Part shown: positions 59,395-64,000 of the stretch, one piece after another
Layout: every line of letters starts with the position of its first letter
Numbering within the stretch: the first letter of the stretch is position 1
Assembly (NCBI RefSeq): GCF_032854445.1
Contig: NC_088295.1
Location: 65,823,249 to 65,887,248, forward strand
Length of the DNA: 64,000 bases
From: Liolophura sinensis
Lineage: Eukaryota > Mollusca > Polyplacophora > Chitonida > Chitonidae
Direction: 5' to 3'
The notes under the pieces: generated by a model
The model's database searches: none
What the model was told of the DNA's origin: nothing
Seen by the model: the letters and a program-made list of their open reading frames with translations, nothing else
Program-made: the position numbers and the translations under genes

Positions 59395-59915
59395 ATAAGA
59401 CATTCATATTGAGACAAACCATCATACTGAGATAACCTATCATACTGAGATAAATAATCATAATGAGATGAACCTTCACATTGAGACAAACCATCATACT
59501 GGAGCAAACCATCATAATGAGATACACTATCATTGAGATGTACCATCATATTGAGATGTATCATCATATGGAGACAAACCTGCACATTGAGACAAACCCG
59601 TATATTGGGGCAAACCATCATACGGAGAAAAACCATCATACTGAGATAAGCTATCATATTGAGGCCAACCATCATACTGAGGCAAACCATCATATTGGGG
59701 CAAACAGGCATCTTGAGGGAAACCATAATTTTGAGATGAATCGTCATTATTGAGGCACTGACCTCGGTGGTATTAGTGAAATATTCTTGAATACAGCTTA
59801 AAACAGCAATCAAATAAATAAAATAAATAAATACTGAGGCAAACCATTATATTGAGACAAACTTTCATATTGAGGTAAACCAGTGTATTGTGGCAAACCA
59901 TCATACAGAATCTAT
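59395..59915. repeat. 18-bp minisatellite, about 24 units, interrupted by a SINE tail
   Basis: The unit is CAAACCATCATATTGAGA with frequent single-base variants. On the minus strand the six-codon unit reads (S/L)-Q-Y-D-G-L in one frame. A SINE 3' end sits at 59762-59835. A detached unit recurs at about 60188-60206. Confidence 0.92.
59762..59835 (+). repeat. SINE family 1, 3' end inside the 18-bp array
   Basis: TTAGTGAAATATTCTTGAAT, ACAGCTTAAAACAGC and an (AAAT)n tail, with 18-bp array units on both sides. Confidence 0.8.
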
Positions 59916-60824
59916 GCATCGAACCAAGACATTTGTACTCCAGCAGTCAACGAATAAGGACGTTCCAGGTCAATAATTGTATGGCCACTTCCCCAAACGA
60001 TCTTGAACAAAAAGAACTAAGATTGTATATAAAGTACAAAAATAGGCCAGAATCATGCAAAGAGAAACAGTCAACATTTTTATAAGATTTTTATAATATG
60101 CAAGGTATGTTTTAGGCGACTGAGTGAAATCAGCATTCAGATTGTGTACCCTGCTAGAATATAAGTTGACGATTAAACTATCATATTTATGCAAACCATC
60201 ATAATGACACGAACCTTAGCAAAATGAACAGAAACACAAGGCACATAGTTGATAAAAGTTTTATCAGCGGACATGTCTTTTATTTGCTTATATCATCAAT
60301 GTGGTTTTTCTTTCTTATTTCAAAATATTGGTCCCAGGTAGTTCTATGTACATGTATACTGGCACATGACTTTATCTCATATCCATTCTGCCCAGAGGAT
60401 TGGCAGAACCAAAATTTTCTGAAAAGTCTTACTACAGCAATGACAATATTCTCTGACCTCTGCTCATAAATTCAATTTTGAAACATCTGATATATACACA
60501 AGGGAAATCATCCATTATAACAATGTAATAATTAATCTGAAACAATAACAAACAGCAATAGAGAGCCTTTCTGCCATTTTGCCTACTTCCAGCACTAGGA
60601 CAGACTATTGGCCTGCCTTGTTAACATGGTACAGTATCAGTAAAAATTACAGACAAAATTCTTCATCTTTACAGCTCATGACATCCTTGCCCTGCAAAAT
60701 AAACAATTCACAGGTATAATGCCATCAAAAAAGGTTCAGAAGGTCTTAAAAGGGCTGTGATTTTCCCAGACCCCTGTAAAACTTACCCCCGTCATATAAC
60801 TTAAAAAACCAGAAATAACACCTA

Positions 60825-61039
60825 CTGTATTTCTGAAACCTTTCCGCAAGTTCGCAAGCCCTTCATGCAACCATATTCTAAAGCCAATATTTTGTGTAGA
60901 CTGATATGATTGTACTTCTTGTGAAGCCCTGAAACTTGCAAAGCAAACCAATGTAGGTTTGGCTCCAAAATCAAATAATAAACGTGCATAAAACGCACTA
61001 AAAGTTACTCTTTCACATGTGAAAAGGTTGAAGCATTAG
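60825..61039 (-). repeat. TIR element (MITE family A), copy, opposite orientation
   Basis: Starts CTGTATTTCTGAAACC after TA and ends AAAAGGTTGAAGCATTAGG. Interior GACTGATATGATTGTACTTC, GTGAAGCCCTGAAACTTGC and GTTACTCTTTCACATGTG, as in the copies at 31610 and 38420. Confidence 0.72.
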
Positions 61040-61428
61040 GGTATAATCAGACAACTATGTGAATGATGCCATCAACATGGGTTATCTTACACTGTTGTAC
61101 ATGTACATACTGTCCCGTGTTAAACTGAGGTCAAAGATACTTGACGCCTTCTATAAAAGTCACATCACTTACATGTAATACTCTATCACGGTAAATACAT
61201 CCAGGACAATCTCAAACTCACCAAAACTGAGATGTCCTATGAATAAGATTTTGTTTTGTCTTGTTGAGCGAATGGTCCATGATAAGTAAAATCAGGCCCA
61301 CTTTTATAATTGCTAGGATGTGAAACATTTGACTGACACATTGAGTGTGTCTCTTACAGAGTTGATTGGTAATTGTTAAAATCACCTGATATGCTGATGC
61401 TGAAAAGACTTATCCCTCTATTAAACAT

Positions 61429-61510
61429 AATGAATGAATGAATGAATGAATGATTATGGCTTAAAGCCACTTTAGCAATATTTCAGCCATATCGTGGTGA
61501 ACCTCTGAAA
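61429..61510 (+). repeat. (AATG)n plus dispersed repeat fragment
   Basis: About six AATG units (61429-61453), then GGCTTAAAGCCACTTTAGCA and ATATTTCAGCCATATCGTGG, shared with 32248-32295. Microsatellite and repeat probably belong to one SINE-like unit. Confidence 0.6.
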
Positions 61511-61968
61511 GAGTATCAATGTAACTCTGAAGTGACATGGCCTAGGTAGAAATTACAGTATTCCTTCAGTTTTCCAAATATTTGTACAAGAAATACAGTA
61601 CCATCTTTAGAGATAAGTTAATGGTTCAAAGAAAGTCACCAAAATCTAGAAAACCTATAATAATATGGAAGCATTTTTTTTTTTTTGATTCATGATTCAT
61701 GTACATTCACAACTGATTAAGCCTGTTTGTTAATCTAATATCTTATGCTTTCATCTGGTTGTAAAAACTGCATAACATTACATGTTTGGTCCATAAAAGA
61801 AACATTCCAATAGCAACTTGGTTTGTGTTCAGTCTAATTGTGCGATGTAGCTAATGGCATTCAACCTTGGCCAACTCTTCATCAAAGCATTGGACCACAT
61901 TTCAGAGGCTTGGTTCCACAAGAAAATTGACTGCAACTACCATGGCAAAAAATGTCTCCAAGATATAT

Positions 61969-62035
61969 TGCTGTGGTACATGTAGTTACTTGCTGTGGTA
62001 CACGTAGTTACTTGCTGTGGTACATGTAATTACAA
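61969..62035. repeat. Short tandem repeat, about 23 bp x 3
   Basis: TTGCTGTGGTACATGTAGTT is repeated three times with one or two changes. Confidence 0.85.
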
Positions 62036-63243
62036 CTTACTGTATTTGACATAAACTTTCGTCCATGATAAAGTTTGACTTATTTAGCTTGGTTCAAGTG
62101 ATATTAGAAGGGTATTCTGATTTTTTTCTTTAGACAGTACGATCAACTCCTACTGGGAAAATGGATGTTTCAGCATCAAAAGTAATATTTTTTATTTGCT
62201 GCTGGCAGTGTAATTTTCTTGAGCAAACGTTTACATCAAATACAGTAGTTGTCATTACAACAGCTTTGTGGAACAGCACTGATATTGGTAGCTGTAACGA
62301 CATGAGTGCAAGAGGATTAATGCCTTTGAAAGAATTTCCAGTACCCCATTAAATGAATAAACTTTAAGATCCAAACTGTGTTTACTTCTGATACAACTCC
62401 AGTCTGCCAACATTAAATAATGAGTTAAATTTTTGAATGCTAGTAATATCTAATTCTGAGGCCTGATAAAACATGTAAACATCAATAGTCCTGAACACAC
62501 AGTACAGTCGATAAAAGGAAAAAAAAAAAAAAAACGACAAGAAAAAAAAAAAAAACAAAAAAAAACACAGATCAGGGGTAATATTCATATTTGTTCATAA
62601 CTATACAGGAACTCCCTAACAAGCCCCCCCCCTCCCCATGTTAACGGCATGAGATCAGCTGTTCTTCTTCCCGCCCTCTGTGCTTTACAGAATCTGCAGT
62701 ATTGGTATGGCAGGGAGAACATAATTTTTCTCAAACAACCCATTAAAACATTCTGATCTCAAACTCATCTATAACGCATGGAATTTTTCAATCGGTATTT
62801 TTCAACATATGTAGTAATATGCAATTTACATTTAATCACACAAAATTACACCATCTAATAACCCTTTAGTACAACAGATTTTAAACCAAGTCGGTGAAAA
62901 GCTTAATGAAATTACAGGTGATTTACTGTATAAGTCGGCTGGTTTTAGTCCTCTGATGATACTGGAAAACAATGAGCATACATTCCAATGCACATTACTA
63001 ACTTTTGTTCTTCATCACAAATTTCTTTTTGACGAAATTTCAAGACACTCTCATGTGGTTTATGCATGTTACAAGCTTTTTTTACCCAGAAACTGTAATA
63101 TATAATTCAACCACTATAATGATGCTGGAACCCCACTTCTGATGGAATATCATTTATCAACCTGAATATATATACGTATACTATACCAGATACATGTAAT
63201 CAATGTGCTTCAAGCTGAGATCTGTACAAAAAACATAAACTCT

Positions 63244-63483
63244 TTAAAAAAACAATGTACACATTGCAATGAAAACATTAGTTAACAACAACAACGTTCC
63301 AAAGAGAATGACGACGGTGTATATGGCACCCCGAGCTTCTCGGTCCGGGAAGGTTGATCGCAGAGAGAGCTCAATGAACGCATGGCAGATCCATTGTCCG
63401 TCAAGTGCGTAGCATGGAACCACATTGAGGATGATTAGAGCACCAGAGAGAGAAATGAGATATCTGAGCAGAGTTAAGGTGGA
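63244..63483 (-). CDS. MBTPS2: Site-2 protease (MBTPS2), last coding exon
   Basis: Reading the minus strand from the acceptor CTTACCCACAG (exon starts at 63483) gives 79 codons in phase 0 and TAA at 63244-63246. The peptide R-Y-L-I-S-L-S-G-A-L-I-I-L-N-V-V-P-C-Y-A-L-D-G-Q-W matches the C-terminal region of animal site-2 protease (human: Y-L-I-S-L-S-G-A-L then N-A-V-P-C-F-A-L-D-G-Q-W-I). L-D-G carries the aspartate that completes the zinc site of this intramembrane metalloprotease. A hydrophobic segment at the end (about residues 53-79 of the exon) is the last membrane span. In the Golgi the enzyme cuts SREBP and ATF6 after site-1 protease. The HExxH exon and the rest lie to the right of the window. 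The gene is convergent with the NHS-type gene. Confidence 0.93.
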   Translation of the reverse strand, partial: STLTLLRYLISLSGALIILNVVPCYALDGQWICHAFIELSLRSTFPDREARGAIYTVVILFGTLLLLTNVFIAMCTLFF

Positions 63484-64000
63484 CTGTGGGTAAGAATTCT
63501 CAAGATTTCAGAAGTCAACAATCTACATACATCAGTGAATGAATCACCTGATTCTTCTAGGTTAACCAATACACTATTAAATCATAAAGCAACTCATGGT
63601 GACACAAGGGTTTTTTTTCTTTGTTACTTTATCTATACTTTCTAATTATTGTTTTATTTCAAAAATAATAGCAGATTGAAAATCCTTCGCATCAAAGCCC
63701 CTACTCTCTAGAAGTAGATACACTTACCACGAAAGTTCAAATCTATACAATTGGAAACTCAAAACTGAGCTTTTTTTTCTGGTCCCGATGACTTTACTTA
63801 CTATAACTATAACTACTTACCAACTATAACCCGGTATTGAGTTTAATTCCGCTTTAATAAAGACCAGTAATTTTGTGAACGTGAAAGTATATATGATTTA
63901 CCAGTATATACATATAGATGAGAGAGAGAAAGTTTAACTTCATTTAAGGTTCATTTCTGATCATGGTTTTATTGTTGGTACACACATATACTTTTACAAG
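63484..64000 (-). other. MBTPS2 last intron, partial
   Basis: A+T-rich sequence upstream (on the minus strand) of the last coding exon. I see no further exon before the window ends. Confidence 0.6.

Larger units (their letters stand above)
60207..63243. other. Intergenic / MBTPS2 3' flank
   Basis: Between the minisatellite and the MBTPS2 stop codon. It must contain the 3' UTR of MBTPS2 (minus strand), whose end I cannot place; reverse-strand AATAAA occurs in several places, for example near 60278 and 62192. Other contents are listed repeats. No further gene is visible. Confidence 0.5.

Overview
This is a eukaryotic, animal-type window: about 60-65% A+T, intron-rich, with long noncoding stretches full of minisatellites, microsatellites, tRNA-derived SINEs and MITE-like elements. 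The SINE types (a sense 3' end with the run ATTCTTGAGTACGGCG and an (AAAT)n tail) and the frequent TACATGTA palindromes suggest a mollusc. That assignment rests on remembered repeat families and was not tested by a search.

Layout. (1) 591-1478, minus: an intronless 295-codon ORF with a PD-(D/E)XK nuclease-like signature. (2) 1479-8400: intergenic DNA with SINE pieces. (3) 8460-8524: a compact promoter-like cluster (NRF1, inverted CCAAT, CRE and E-box motifs). (4) 9082-56093, plus: a Nance-Horan syndrome (NHS)/GUK-holder family gene. I could assemble it as five coding exons whose splice phases all agree (280 + 272 + 1081 + 127 + 3232 nt = 1664 codons including stop, 1663 aa). Intron 1 is 40,002 bp and holds nearly all the repeats. 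Exons 2-5 are packed into 49364-56093, and each of their three short introns carries a SINE fragment. (5) 56094-about 57950: 3' UTR with three AATAAA signals. (6) 58098-59915: two minisatellites. (7) 63244-63483, minus: the last coding exon of the site-2 protease gene MBTPS2, convergent with the NHS-type gene; the rest of that gene lies beyond the right edge.

Biology. The NHS-type protein starts with a WAVE-homology domain split between exons 1 and 2. It continues as a long Ser-rich, probably disordered scaffold with a basic NLS-like patch, a P-W-E-S-L-P-K-D-W block and four S-Y-R-(V/N)-A motifs, and it ends in ETGV, a class I PDZ ligand. This agrees with the actin/WAVE and Dlg-Scribble scaffolding roles known for the family. 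MBTPS2 is the intramembrane protease that releases SREBP and ATF6. The two genes are functionally unrelated, but both also lie in human Xp22, so their adjacency may be ancient linkage.

I found no CRISPR array, prokaryotic operon or clearly unprecedented system. The points most worth a second look are the PD-(D/E)XK ORF, the repeated SYR motif and PDZ tail, the NHS-MBTPS2 adjacency, a 41-bp minisatellite with a 400-bp higher-order period, and SINE copies with perfect target-site duplications, one of them only about 46 bp long.
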